This document shows positions 1 to 7,196 of a DNA stretch of 7,267 nt, piece after piece. The stretch is from Bacteroidales bacterium. Its GTDB lineage: Bacteria > Bacteroidota > Bacteroidia > Bacteroidales > UBA12077. The position numbers were made by a program, and so were the translations under genes. Every line of letters starts with the position of its first letter. Position 1 is the first letter of the stretch. The stretch is from positions 1 to 7,267 of the forward strand of contig DMBU01000151.1 of the NCBI GenBank assembly GCA_003446015.1, read 5' to 3'. Below the pieces are notes generated by a model. The model saw nothing but the letters and a program-made list of their open reading frames with translations, had not been told where the DNA came from and searched no databases.

Positions 1-2
1 TC

Positions 3-101
3 CCTTTAGTCCCGAAAACTTTCGGGAGGGGCAATGCAATTGATTTTCACTCTATTGGCTGTATTTTAGGTGCAAAAACGGATATTCATATTAAATACTA
101 A
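3..101 (+). CDS. Possible 3' end of an upstream gene (partial, unidentified)
   Basis: An open frame runs from the left edge to a TAA at 99-101, giving about 32 residues that end in GAKTDIHIKY. The other two forward frames hit stops earlier (for example TAG at 7-9). A strong terminator begins 14 bases after this stop, which is where the end of a gene would be expected. The alternating polar/hydrophobic tail ending in an aromatic residue would suit a last strand of an outer-membrane beta-barrel, but this is only an impression. The product is not recognised. The open stretch is short enough to arise by chance in AT-rich DNA, so the call is tentative. Confidence 0.4.
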   Translation, partial: PLVPKTFGRGNAIDFHSIGCILGAKTDIHIKY

Positions 102-115
102 TAAATTGATCATTC

Positions 116-144
116 AAGGCCGGTATTTATATCGGCCTTTTTTT
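116..144 (+). terminator. Rho-independent terminator
   Basis: AAGGCCG (116-122) pairs perfectly with CGGCCTT (133-139). The stem can extend inward by G-T, T-A and A-T pairs around a four-base loop, and a run of seven T (138-144) follows. It lies just after the stop at 101 and most simply ends transcription of the gene to the left. It also sits immediately upstream of the radical SAM start at 160, so any transcript entering that gene from the left must pass through it. Confidence 0.8.
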
Positions 145-159
145 AACTAAAAAGAGTAG

Positions 160-1152
160 ATGTATTTATTAAGATATATAAGTCTTAAAAAAATAATCAA
201 TATTCTAAAAGTATATCTGGGATATTACGCATCAATTGTTTTTAAAAAAGTTATCCTATTAGGTAGTCCATTTAGCTTAACTACTGAGCCAACCAATAAC
301 TGCAATTTACATTGTATGGAATGCCCAACAGGAAACAATACTTCAAAAAGGGAAAAAGGGAATGTTGATTTTGAATTATATCAAAAAATTATTGATGAAC
401 TAAAAGATTATATTCTATTTCAAATGATCTATTTCCAGGGAGAGCCATTTCAGCATCCCGACATTTTCAAGATTATAAATTATGCAGATCAAAATAAAAT
501 TTATACCAGCACTTCAACAAACGGACATTTCCTTAGTCAGGAAAATTGTCATAAAATTGTCCAATCGGGATTAAAGAACATTCTAGTTTCAGTGGATGGC
601 ACTGCACAGGAAACATATGAAAAGTACAGAGTTGGAGGAACCCTGCAAAAGATTTTAAAAGGAATTGAGACTCTTGTAAAAACAAAACAAAATCTGAAAT
701 CCAAATTTCCAACTATCCACTTACAATATCTCGTTTTTAAGTACAACCAACATCAGATGAGTGAAATCCGAAAGATTTCTAAATTGCTTGGGGTAAATAA
801 ACTCGATTTTAAATCGGCACAAATTGAAAATGAAGAAAACTATTCACTCATACCTGATATTAAAAGGTACTCGAGATATAAATATGAGAATGGTGAGTAT
901 ACGATAAAAAACAAAATGCAAAACCGGTGTTTTAGAATCTGGAGTACATTGGTAATTAGTTGGGATGGAAATATTGTTCCTTGCTGTTTTGATAAAGATT
1001 TAGATTTTATCATGGGAAATGTTAAACAAACCCCAATATTAAAAGTCTGGAAATCAGAAAATTTTATTCGTTTTAGAAAAAGCACATTACTAAATCGAAA
1101 AAAAACATCTATTTGCCGAAACTGTACCGAAGGATTACGTATAAAGTCTTGA
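160..1152 (+). CDS. Radical SAM/SPASM domain protein
   Basis: This 330-residue cytosolic protein is predicted to cleave S-adenosylmethionine reductively and use the radical on an unknown substrate. The radical SAM cluster motif CxxxCxxC is C48, C52 and C55 in the context EPTNNCNLHCMEC. A GEP motif (residues 94-96) fits the SAM-binding 'GGEP' position, and VSVDG (143-147) fits a core beta-strand of the partial TIM barrel. The C-terminal part has a reduced SPASM-like set: C257, C275/C276, then C319 and C322, enough for one auxiliary 4Fe-4S cluster rather than two. About 40 hydrophobic and basic residues precede the core, as I recall for related Bacteroidota proteins. The ATG at 160 is the first in frame and leaves a complete domain. 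No precursor peptide gene is visible beside it, so a peptide-modifying role is not supported. The following gene starts 100 bases on, behind its own candidate promoter, so this is probably a separate unit. Family is secure; substrate unknown. Confidence 0.9.
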   Translation: MYLLRYISLKKIINILKVYLGYYASIVFKKVILLGSPFSLTTEPTNNCNLHCMECPTGNNTSKREKGNVDFELYQKIIDELKDYILFQMIYFQGEPFQHPDIFKIINYADQNKIYTSTSTNGHFLSQENCHKIVQSGLKNILVSVDGTAQETYEKYRVGGTLQKILKGIETLVKTKQNLKSKFPTIHLQYLVFKYNQHQMSEIRKISKLLGVNKLDFKSAQIENEENYSLIPDIKRYSRYKYENGEYTIKNKMQNRCFRIWSTLVISWDGNIVPCCFDKDLDFIMGNVKQTPILKVWKSENFIRFRKSTLLNRKKTSICRNCTEGLRIKS

Positions 1153-1188
1153 TAAATAAGATTCGAGAAATCAATATCATCCGTCAAG

Positions 1189-1221
1189 TTGAAGGATTAA
1201 TGCATTTTTTTCTTATATTTC
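1189..1221 (+). promoter_or_regulatory. Candidate Bacteroidota sigma-A type promoter for the receptor operon
   Basis: The Bacteroidota primary sigma factor recognises roughly TTTG at -33 and TAnnTTTG at -7. Here TATATTTC (1214-1221) matches the -7 element in all but its last base. A TTG at 1189-1191 lies 22 bases upstream, close to the accepted spacing. The position, 31 bases before the ATG at 1253, suits the first gene of the four-gene operon, and this is the only sizeable gap on its 5' side. In AT-rich DNA such matches are common, so the call rests mostly on placement. Confidence 0.4.
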
Positions 1222-1232
1222 CGAATTTGGAA
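1219..1232. promoter_or_regulatory. Near-palindrome overlapping the candidate promoter (possible operator)
   Basis: TTCCGAATTTGGAA is a 14-base inverted repeat in which six of seven base pairs are symmetric; only the G/T pair at positions 5 and 10 breaks it. It overlaps the end of the candidate -7 element and ends 20 bases before the receptor start. A dimeric regulator bound here could block or modulate transcription of the operon. No regulator gene is present in the window, and a palindrome this short could be chance. Confidence 0.25.
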
Positions 1233-1252
1233 TAGATTAAAAGCTATGGTCT

Positions 1253-3385
1253 ATGAAAACTAAATTTCTTCACCTGATAGTTATTATACTATTATTTTCT
1301 GTATATGATAGTTATTCGCAAGAAATTGATACCTCATCAACAAGCAATCTTTTTGAGCTTTCGCTTGAAGATTTAATGAATATTGAAATAGTTTCGGCTG
1401 TTCGACAAAACCAGAATATTACCGATGCTCCTTCTATCGTTTCAGTTATTACCGAAAAGCAAATTAAAGAAAGAGGTTATTTAAGTGTTGACGAAGCTTT
1501 AAATAGCATTGCAGGATTAGATATTATTACTGATCATTATCAACCAAACTTAGGAATCAGGGGGATAAACGGGGGTTTAAGAAGCTGGTCGAGGTTAGTT
1601 AAGGTAATGGTCGACGGACAAAGTATTTCCTTTCGATCTGGCTCTGATAATTATCTCGATGCATCCTTAATCCCAATTGAAGCCATTGAAAAAATTGAAA
1701 TTATCCGAGGTCCAAATTCTGCTCTTTATGGTAAAAATGCATTTCTTGGTGTTGTAAATATCATAACCAAATCTGGATCAAATCTGGAAAAAGCATCTAT
1801 TTCTCATTTTATTGCAAGTCTTAATGAGAACACATCGTTTGGATTAAGTAGTATTTGGGGAGGAAAGAAAAACAACATTGATTTTATATTTGCAAGCTCT
1901 TATTCTCAATTGGATCAATCCGGATTAATACCACAGAATGTACCCGGAAGCTCTGTTTACAGCAATCTAAATAAGAGTCAAAAAAATGAATCAAATCCTT
2001 TAAGTGTATATACTAAATTAAGATATGAGAAAGAAAATATAGGAACTATCGTTTTTGACATGAATCAACAGCTTATTAACTCCTATGCAGAATTTCTCGA
2101 TTGGGGAACGTTAACCCATAATAACAGAATCAGTTTATTTAACTCATATGAGCGCCTTACTTACTCTAAAGATGTTTTTGAAAATCTTTACTCCTCTTTT
2201 TCTGTAACTCACTCTACCGGCAAACCCTCAAAGAAAGAAATTTTTGATACAGACTCGGATCCTTCGGTATGGGTTGAAAGAGATATCGGATATACAGGAT
2301 ATGATGTAAGCGGGAGTGTCTCTTATTTTATTGATGATATAAATAATTTTGCTTTGGGTATAGACTATACAACAGATGCCCATGATCATCAGAAATATTA
2401 TACAGTAAACAACAATGGTGTTAGAACCTTAAATCCGGGAGGGACCGAAGGAATTAAAAACTTTAATAATCTGGGCGTTTATTTACAAATGATTTTTAAT
2501 GCAGGTGAATTTTTTAATATAAATTATTTAAGTAATCTAACATTAACAGCAGGATATCGTTTTGATTATCATAATATATATGGTGATGTTCTGACTTACC
2601 GACTGGCTGCAGTGTACCGGCTAGCCAATCAACTCAGTACCAAGCTCATGTATGGAACCTCCTTTAACGCACCCTCGCCAGTTCAATTATATTCAAATTA
2701 TATTACACCGGGAGGACTTGTAGGAAATCCGGCACTGAAACCCGAAAAGGCTAAAACATGGGAATGGGCATTAATGGGTAAAATTATTGACAACGTAAAT
2801 TTCAACACAAATATCTTTTATACTGAAATTGATGATAAAATTGAATACTTATTACCTTATGGACAGGTTTCAAATATAACTGCAGAGAATGTTTCAAACA
2901 TATATTCAGCCGGAATTGAAGCAGAACTCAATGCCAGCTTGTTTCATAATACAGCTTATGTAAATTACTCATATCAAAAAAGTATTCTTGAAAAAACAGA
3001 CCCTTTGTTAGAGAAAATAAGAGTAAATACGGCCCTTTACCCCAGTCATATGATCAAGTTTGGAGATATATATCATTTGCCAGAATACTTTTTAAATATA
3101 AATCTTGAAGGGAAATTTATTAGCTCAAGAATTGCAAGCGACCAAAATAATTTTATTTACGACCCGATAAATTATTCTACGAACAGATACAGTCTGGATT
3201 CTTATTTTATTTTAGATTTAACAATAAGTTCCACTAATATTGAAATCTTTGAGAATAGCACAACAAAAATAAGTTTAAAAATTCAAAACTTATTAAACTC
3301 TAAGTTTTACTACCCGGGATTTAATAATTATGATATTCCTGGTTTAGGTCGGGCAATTTATGTCAGATTTACTCAATATATATAG
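1253..3385 (+). CDS. TonB-dependent outer-membrane receptor
   Basis: This 710-residue protein is a gated outer-membrane beta-barrel that should bind or import a ligand using TonB/ExbBD energy. A signal peptide covers about residues 1-22 (hydrophobic core LIVIILLF, ending YSQ). A conserved-looking segment, LSLEDLMNIEIVSA (36-49), precedes the plug. The plug spans about 55-175, with GIRGINGG (101-108), the VMVDG turn (118-122), IRGPNSALYG (151-160) and GVVNIITK (166-173). The rest is barrel, including the typical FNAPS and GNPALKPEKAKTWEW stretches (about 470-505), and it ends in RAIYVRFTQYI. It lacks the N-terminal carboxypeptidase-like domain of SusC-type receptors, no SusD partner follows, and no FecR-type signalling domain is seen. 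Length is normal for the family. It leads a tight operon with a binding protein, a YfiR protein and a sensor kinase, which suggests a sensing role or a sensed substrate. Ligand class cannot be read from sequence; siderophore, vitamin, peptide or other small molecule remain open. Confidence 0.93.
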   Translation: MKTKFLHLIVIILLFSVYDSYSQEIDTSSTSNLFELSLEDLMNIEIVSAVRQNQNITDAPSIVSVITEKQIKERGYLSVDEALNSIAGLDIITDHYQPNLGIRGINGGLRSWSRLVKVMVDGQSISFRSGSDNYLDASLIPIEAIEKIEIIRGPNSALYGKNAFLGVVNIITKSGSNLEKASISHFIASLNENTSFGLSSIWGGKKNNIDFIFASSYSQLDQSGLIPQNVPGSSVYSNLNKSQKNESNPLSVYTKLRYEKENIGTIVFDMNQQLINSYAEFLDWGTLTHNNRISLFNSYERLTYSKDVFENLYSSFSVTHSTGKPSKKEIFDTDSDPSVWVERDIGYTGYDVSGSVSYFIDDINNFALGIDYTTDAHDHQKYYTVNNNGVRTLNPGGTEGIKNFNNLGVYLQMIFNAGEFFNINYLSNLTLTAGYRFDYHNIYGDVLTYRLAAVYRLANQLSTKLMYGTSFNAPSPVQLYSNYITPGGLVGNPALKPEKAKTWEWALMGKIIDNVNFNTNIFYTEIDDKIEYLLPYGQVSNITAENVSNIYSAGIEAELNASLFHNTAYVNYSYQKSILEKTDPLLEKIRVNTALYPSHMIKFGDIYHLPEYFLNINLEGKFISSRIASDQNNFIYDPINYSTNRYSLDSYFILDLTISSTNIEIFENSTTKISLKIQNLLNSKFYYPGFNNYDIPGLGRAIYVRFTQYI

Positions 3386-3387
3386 TT

Positions 3388-4692
3388 ATGATAAAACTGA
3401 ATAATATAACATATACTTTACTTGCTGTGCTCTTTTTGCTGATTTTATCATCATGTGAAAAGCTTACAGAAGATTATAACAAACCGGAATATGAGAATTC
3501 AATTAAAATTGGTGTTGTGGGAGATGTTTCTGTATTGCGGGAACAGGTTGAGAACATGTTTTTTGGAGCTAAACTGGCAAGTGAAGAAATAAATAATTCA
3601 GGGGGACTAGAATTAAATGGTGAAAATTATGAAATAGAATTAATTTTCAAAAACTCTGCAGGATCAGCTGATGAAGGGGTAAAAGTTACCAATGAATTAA
3701 TTAACGAAGGAGTACAAATTATTATCGGTCCAACTTTCTCTTCTGTTGCCATCGAAATGGCTGAGTTATGTATTGAAAACGATATTTTAATGATGACTTA
3801 TTCGGCAACTACACCAGACCTTTCTTTTTTAAATGATAAAGATTTAATTTGGCGAACATGTCCATCGGATTATACGTTTGGGGCAATTTCTGCTCAATAT
3901 TGTTTTGACACTTTGCAATACAGAAGTGCAGCAATTCTTTATCGCGACGACAGGTTCGGGATTGGTTTATCTGAAATTATTAAAAATAATTTTATCGAAC
4001 TTGGAGGACGCATTTCTAATTATGTTTCTTTTCCTGGAGATATTCCGGATTTATCAGCCTACAATTTCGATTATGAACTAAATACTCTTCTAAAAGAACA
4101 AGTCGATTTGATTTATATTGTTGCTTTTAATTCAGAAATTGCTGTGTTAACAAACAAGTTATACAATAATGCATTATATCAAGCTTTAGAAAAAAAACCA
4201 ACAATTTTCCTTAACGATGGAATTCTTGCTGAAGAACTTATTGCCAATGCAAATCCGGGATTTTTAAGAACAATAATTGGAATAACAAGCACTAATGAAG
4301 AAAATCTAAACTATGGCATTTATAAAACAAATTACATCAAGCGATTTGGATTTTCACCAGCTACTTACTCAGAGCATTCGTATGATGCCGTATATTGCAT
4401 TGCTTATGCCATGCAAAGAGCCAATTCTTTAAATCCTTTAAATTTTATTAATTATTTACGCGAAATATCCGGCACAGAACAATTTGCAAATGAGACATTA
4501 CGAGAGCAGATCCTTATAAATGTGAATGAATTTAGCATTGGAAAAAATGTAATAAATAAAGGAGAATCGATTAATTACGAAGGAGCTTCCGGACCAATAA
4601 ATTTTGATTATCATGGAGATCCTATTCCTAAAATAGTTATTTGGGGAATTGAGAATAATGAATTTACTGAAATATCATATTACGGAAAATAA
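3388..4692 (+). CDS. Ligand-binding lipoprotein, type I periplasmic binding protein (Peripla_BP_6/LivJ-like)
   Basis: This 434-residue lipoprotein resembles substrate-binding proteins of branched-chain amino acid type ABC transporters. The signal peptide has hydrophobic residues 11-20 and a lipobox LSSC with the lipidated cysteine at C23. The binding fold starts at IKIGVVGDVS (39-48) and continues with GAKLASEEINNSGG (60-73), a strand and turn IIIGPTFSSVA (111-121) and TYSATTPDLS (137-146), where family members contact the ligand. Next come the RTCPSD segment (156-161) and a second lobe containing AAILYRDDRFG. The start lies 2 bases after the receptor stop, which supports coupling. No permease or ATPase gene is in the window and the next two genes are signalling proteins, so I infer a sensory rather than transport role, like binding proteins that present ligand to membrane sensors. 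The residues after C23 (EKLTEDY) are mildly acidic, but not enough to decide between periplasmic and surface exposure. Ligand unknown. Confidence 0.87.
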   Translation: MIKLNNITYTLLAVLFLLILSSCEKLTEDYNKPEYENSIKIGVVGDVSVLREQVENMFFGAKLASEEINNSGGLELNGENYEIELIFKNSAGSADEGVKVTNELINEGVQIIIGPTFSSVAIEMAELCIENDILMMTYSATTPDLSFLNDKDLIWRTCPSDYTFGAISAQYCFDTLQYRSAAILYRDDRFGIGLSEIIKNNFIELGGRISNYVSFPGDIPDLSAYNFDYELNTLLKEQVDLIYIVAFNSEIAVLTNKLYNNALYQALEKKPTIFLNDGILAEELIANANPGFLRTIIGITSTNEENLNYGIYKTNYIKRFGFSPATYSEHSYDAVYCIAYAMQRANSLNPLNFINYLREISGTEQFANETLREQILINVNEFSIGKNVINKGESINYEGASGPINFDYHGDPIPKIVIWGIENNEFTEISYYGK

Positions 4693-4695
4693 TTC

Positions 4696-5283
4696 TTGAT
4701 AGTAAAAAAACATACATATAAAAACGTACAATCTTCAATAGATTTTTTTAAGAAGCCTGTTTTACTCTTCTTGTTGCTTCTTGTTACATATCAGGGTTTT
4801 TCTCAGGCAAATGTATATGTGTTAAAAGCTGTTTATCTTGAGAAATTTTCGCGTTTTGTGACCTGGCCCAATGAATGTTTGATGAATGACCATACTAAGC
4901 CTTTCGTAATTTCGGTTTATGGAAAAACTCCTCTTGTTGATAATCTTGAACAAATTTACGCTGTTCAGAAAATTAATAATAAAAAGGTTTTAATTAAACA
5001 CATCTCAAATCTTTATGAAATCGAAAATAGTCATATATTAGTAATCGCTGAAACAGAAAAAAAGAACTTGCAAAATATTTTATCTTTAACAAAAAATTTA
5101 CCCATACTTACAATAAGCGAAGCATCAGGATTTGCAGACAAAGGAGTATTGATAAACTTTTATGAAGAAAACAATAAGTTGAGATTTGAAATAAACGAAA
5201 CTGCAGTTTTGCAGTCTCCTTTACAAATGAGTTTTTATTTACTGAACTCTGCTAAAATTGTTAATCCGGTAAAAAATAACTAA
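4696..5283 (+). CDS. YfiR family (DUF4154) periplasmic signalling protein
   Basis: This 195-residue exported protein matches the YfiR family. In Pseudomonas, YfiR binds the periplasmic side of the diguanylate cyclase YfiN and holds it inactive. Family features are YVLKAVYLEKFSRFVTWP (41-58), FVISVYG (70-76), the HILVIAE strand (113-119), LPILTISEASGFADKGVLI (135-153) and LRFEINETA (162-170), ending in a helix with LQMSFYLLNSAKIV. A signal peptide lies at about 19-37 (KKPVLLFLLLLVTYQGFSQ) behind a rather long N-terminal stretch. The start is TTG: an in-frame TAA, the stop of the preceding gene, lies just two codons upstream, and the first in-frame ATG would remove the signal peptide and the first conserved block. 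C61 is the only cysteine, so the two disulfides known in Pseudomonas YfiR cannot form. Its stop overlaps the next start by one base (TAATG), tying it to the CHASE8-type kinase it presumably controls. No YfiB-like OmpA lipoprotein is seen. Confidence 0.88.
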   Translation: MIVKKHTYKNVQSSIDFFKKPVLLFLLLLVTYQGFSQANVYVLKAVYLEKFSRFVTWPNECLMNDHTKPFVISVYGKTPLVDNLEQIYAVQKINNKKVLIKHISNLYEIENSHILVIAETEKKNLQNILSLTKNLPILTISEASGFADKGVLINFYEENNKLRFEINETAVLQSPLQMSFYLLNSAKIVNPVKNN

Positions 5284-7196
5284 TGAGTATATTTCAGCAT
5301 ATATCGATAAAGAACAAGATTATAAGTGTCATCTTACTCGTGAGTACAATTACAATTTTAATTGGATTTACACTTGTAGGAATTGGCGATATTAAAAGTT
5401 TAAAGCAGGAAATGCTTTTAAACAATCTTATGAATACAAAATTAATTGGCGAATATTTGGTTGCTCCACTTACTTTCGACGATAATGCTGGTGCCGAGAG
5501 CATATTATCCAAACTATCAACCATTCCCGGAATTAAAAGTGGTGCTTTGTACGATCGAAACGGATTCCTTTTCGCCTCTTATAAAAGAACTGAAGATGTT
5601 TTTATAACACCATTATACGAAAATCCGGATGAATTAACCCAATCAGTAAGTGAATTTACAAAACTCTCTTTAAATATCGAATATCCAATTATTTATGAAG
5701 ATTTTAAATACGGAATTATTGTATTACATGTTGATACAACCCTGTTGATCACAAAAACAAAAGATTATATTCTAATCATGCTTGGCATTTTGGCTGGAAT
5801 GATCTTCTTCTCTTTTATTCTGGCTAATCGATTACAAAAACCCATATCACAACCCATACTCGAATTGGCCAAATTAACCCGTAAAATATCAGGAGAAGGC
5901 GACTATAACGTAAGAATCGAACATAAAAGCAACGATGAAATTGGAGTTTTATATGATGATTTCAATAACATGTTACAGCAAATTCTTAATCGTGAAGCTG
6001 CTCGAGATATTGCAGAAAAAGAACTTCTGGAAGCAAAAGAAAAAGCAGAAGAAAGCGATCGGTTAAAATCTGCCTTTTTAGCAAACATGTCCCATGAAAT
6101 CAGGACTCCAATGAATGCAATTTTAGGTTTTGCAGAGTTAATTACCATGCCCGACTCCGAAGTAACCCCATCAGAAAAAGAAACTTTTATTAAATTAATC
6201 AATAATAGTGGAAACAACTTATTACGTCTTATCGACGATATTATTGATATTTCAAAAATTGAAGCGGGACAAATAAAAATTCATAAAAAAGAATGTCATC
6301 TTAACAACTCATTAAGAGATATTCAGCAATCATTTCTTGAAATTAAAAAACAAAAAGGGAAAGAACATATTGATATCAGATTAAACGAAAATGCATTATC
6401 ACAGAATTTAATTATAAATACCGATACCCTTAGATTAAATCAAATCTTCACGAACCTCATAGACAATGCTTTAAAATTTACTGAAGATGGCTTTATTGAG
6501 TTTGGTTATGAAATTCAGAATAAAGAAAAGCTTCTTTTTTACGTTAAAGATACCGGGGTTGGGATGGATCATAAGAAAAAGGACATTGTATTTGATCGTT
6601 TTACAAAAATTGAAGATGATACTACAAGATTATACCGGGGTGCAGGATTAGGATTAGCTATTAGTAAAAGTTTAGTAGAACTTCTTGGTGGTAAAATATG
6701 GGTAGAATCAGCTCCCGCGGTAGGTTCCACGTTCTATTTTAATATGCCCTTCGATAGAATCACAGAGACTGAAAATAATACCCCTCTTATTAATTTATCT
6801 GACAACTACGACTGGACCGACACAACCATATTAGTTGCAGAAGATGAGCCTGCGAATTTTATTTACATTGAGGAAGTTTTAAAAATTACAAATGCTAAAA
6901 TTCTTAAAGCAGTAAATGGAAAAGAAGCTGTTGAAATGTTTAAAAAGAATAATGATATAAAAATCATTATTATGGATATAAAAATGCCAGAAATGGATGG
7001 TTACGAAGCTACCCGGCAAATAAAACTCCTAAATAAAGATGTGCCTGTTATTTCTCAATCGGCATATGCAATGCCCGGCGATATTGACAAAGGACTCGAT
7101 TCCGGAATGAATGATTATTTAATAAAACCGGTTAAACCAAAAGTATTGTTATCTATATTAAATAAACATCTAAATAAGTTGTCACCAACAGGTTAA
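5283..7196 (+). CDS. Hybrid sensor histidine kinase: CHASE8-like sensor, HAMP, HisKA, HATPase, receiver
   Basis: This 637-residue inner-membrane kinase starts within the preceding stop codon (TAATG). A first membrane helix (about 13-34) and a second (about 162-181) flank a periplasmic domain of some 125 residues. That domain resembles the CHASE8 sensor of YfiN, notably APLTFDDNAGAESILSKL (61-78) and IKSGALYDRNGFLFASY (84-100). A HAMP linker (about 182-235) and a charged helix (238-262) lead to HisKA, with phosphoacceptor H271 in SHEIRTP. The ATPase has the N box (N391-N395), the G1 box DTGVGM (423-428), the F box VFDRF (436-440) and the G2 box GAGLGLAI (453-460). The C-terminal receiver (about 515-632) has D521/E522, phosphoacceptor D565 in IIIMDIKMPEMDGYEA, S593 and K615. 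All catalytic residues are present, so it should be active. There is no HPt, GGDEF or DNA-binding output, so a partner encoded elsewhere must receive the signal. YfiR in the gene before is the likely periplasmic regulator. Confidence 0.92.
   Translation: MSIFQHISIKNKIISVILLVSTITILIGFTLVGIGDIKSLKQEMLLNNLMNTKLIGEYLVAPLTFDDNAGAESILSKLSTIPGIKSGALYDRNGFLFASYKRTEDVFITPLYENPDELTQSVSEFTKLSLNIEYPIIYEDFKYGIIVLHVDTTLLITKTKDYILIMLGILAGMIFFSFILANRLQKPISQPILELAKLTRKISGEGDYNVRIEHKSNDEIGVLYDDFNNMLQQILNREAARDIAEKELLEAKEKAEESDRLKSAFLANMSHEIRTPMNAILGFAELITMPDSEVTPSEKETFIKLINNSGNNLLRLIDDIIDISKIEAGQIKIHKKECHLNNSLRDIQQSFLEIKKQKGKEHIDIRLNENALSQNLIINTDTLRLNQIFTNLIDNALKFTEDGFIEFGYEIQNKEKLLFYVKDTGVGMDHKKKDIVFDRFTKIEDDTTRLYRGAGLGLAISKSLVELLGGKIWVESAPAVGSTFYFNMPFDRITETENNTPLINLSDNYDWTDTTILVAEDEPANFIYIEEVLKITNAKILKAVNGKEAVEMFKKNNDIKIIIMDIKMPEMDGYEATRQIKLLNKDVPVISQSAYAMPGDIDKGLDSGMNDYLIKPVKPKVLLSILNKHLNKLSPTG

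Noticed and set aside
2..30. Hairpin CCCGAA/TTCGGG (11-16 with 21-26), possibly extended by CCCT/AGGG, resembling short palindromic intergenic repeats
   Set aside because: It has no T-run, occurs once in the window, and may lie inside the coding end of the upstream gene. A repeat call would need other copies.
34..69. Mini open frame of 11 residues (starts MQLIFTLLAVF) upstream of the radical SAM gene, considered as a precursor peptide
   Set aside because: It is too short, overlaps the likely coding frame 3-101 and lies before the terminator, so it is not a credible substrate peptide.
840..1187. 115-codon antisense open frame across the end of the radical SAM gene
   Set aside because: It is opposite a gene with clear SPASM cysteines, shows no family features, and is explained as a shadow frame. 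The shorter antisense frames at 549-746, 5294-5524 and 5903-6217 and the + frame at 3878-4081 were dismissed for the same reason.
1246..1263. Five-codon frame MVYEN overlapping the receptor start, considered as a leader peptide
   Set aside because: Its length and composition are what chance gives, and it lacks regulatory codons or an attenuator hairpin.
1253..3385. Assigning the receptor to haem, siderophore, cobalamin or a SusC-type glycan system
   Set aside because: No diagnostic motif, SusD partner, haem or siderophore gene is present, so ligand naming would be guesswork.
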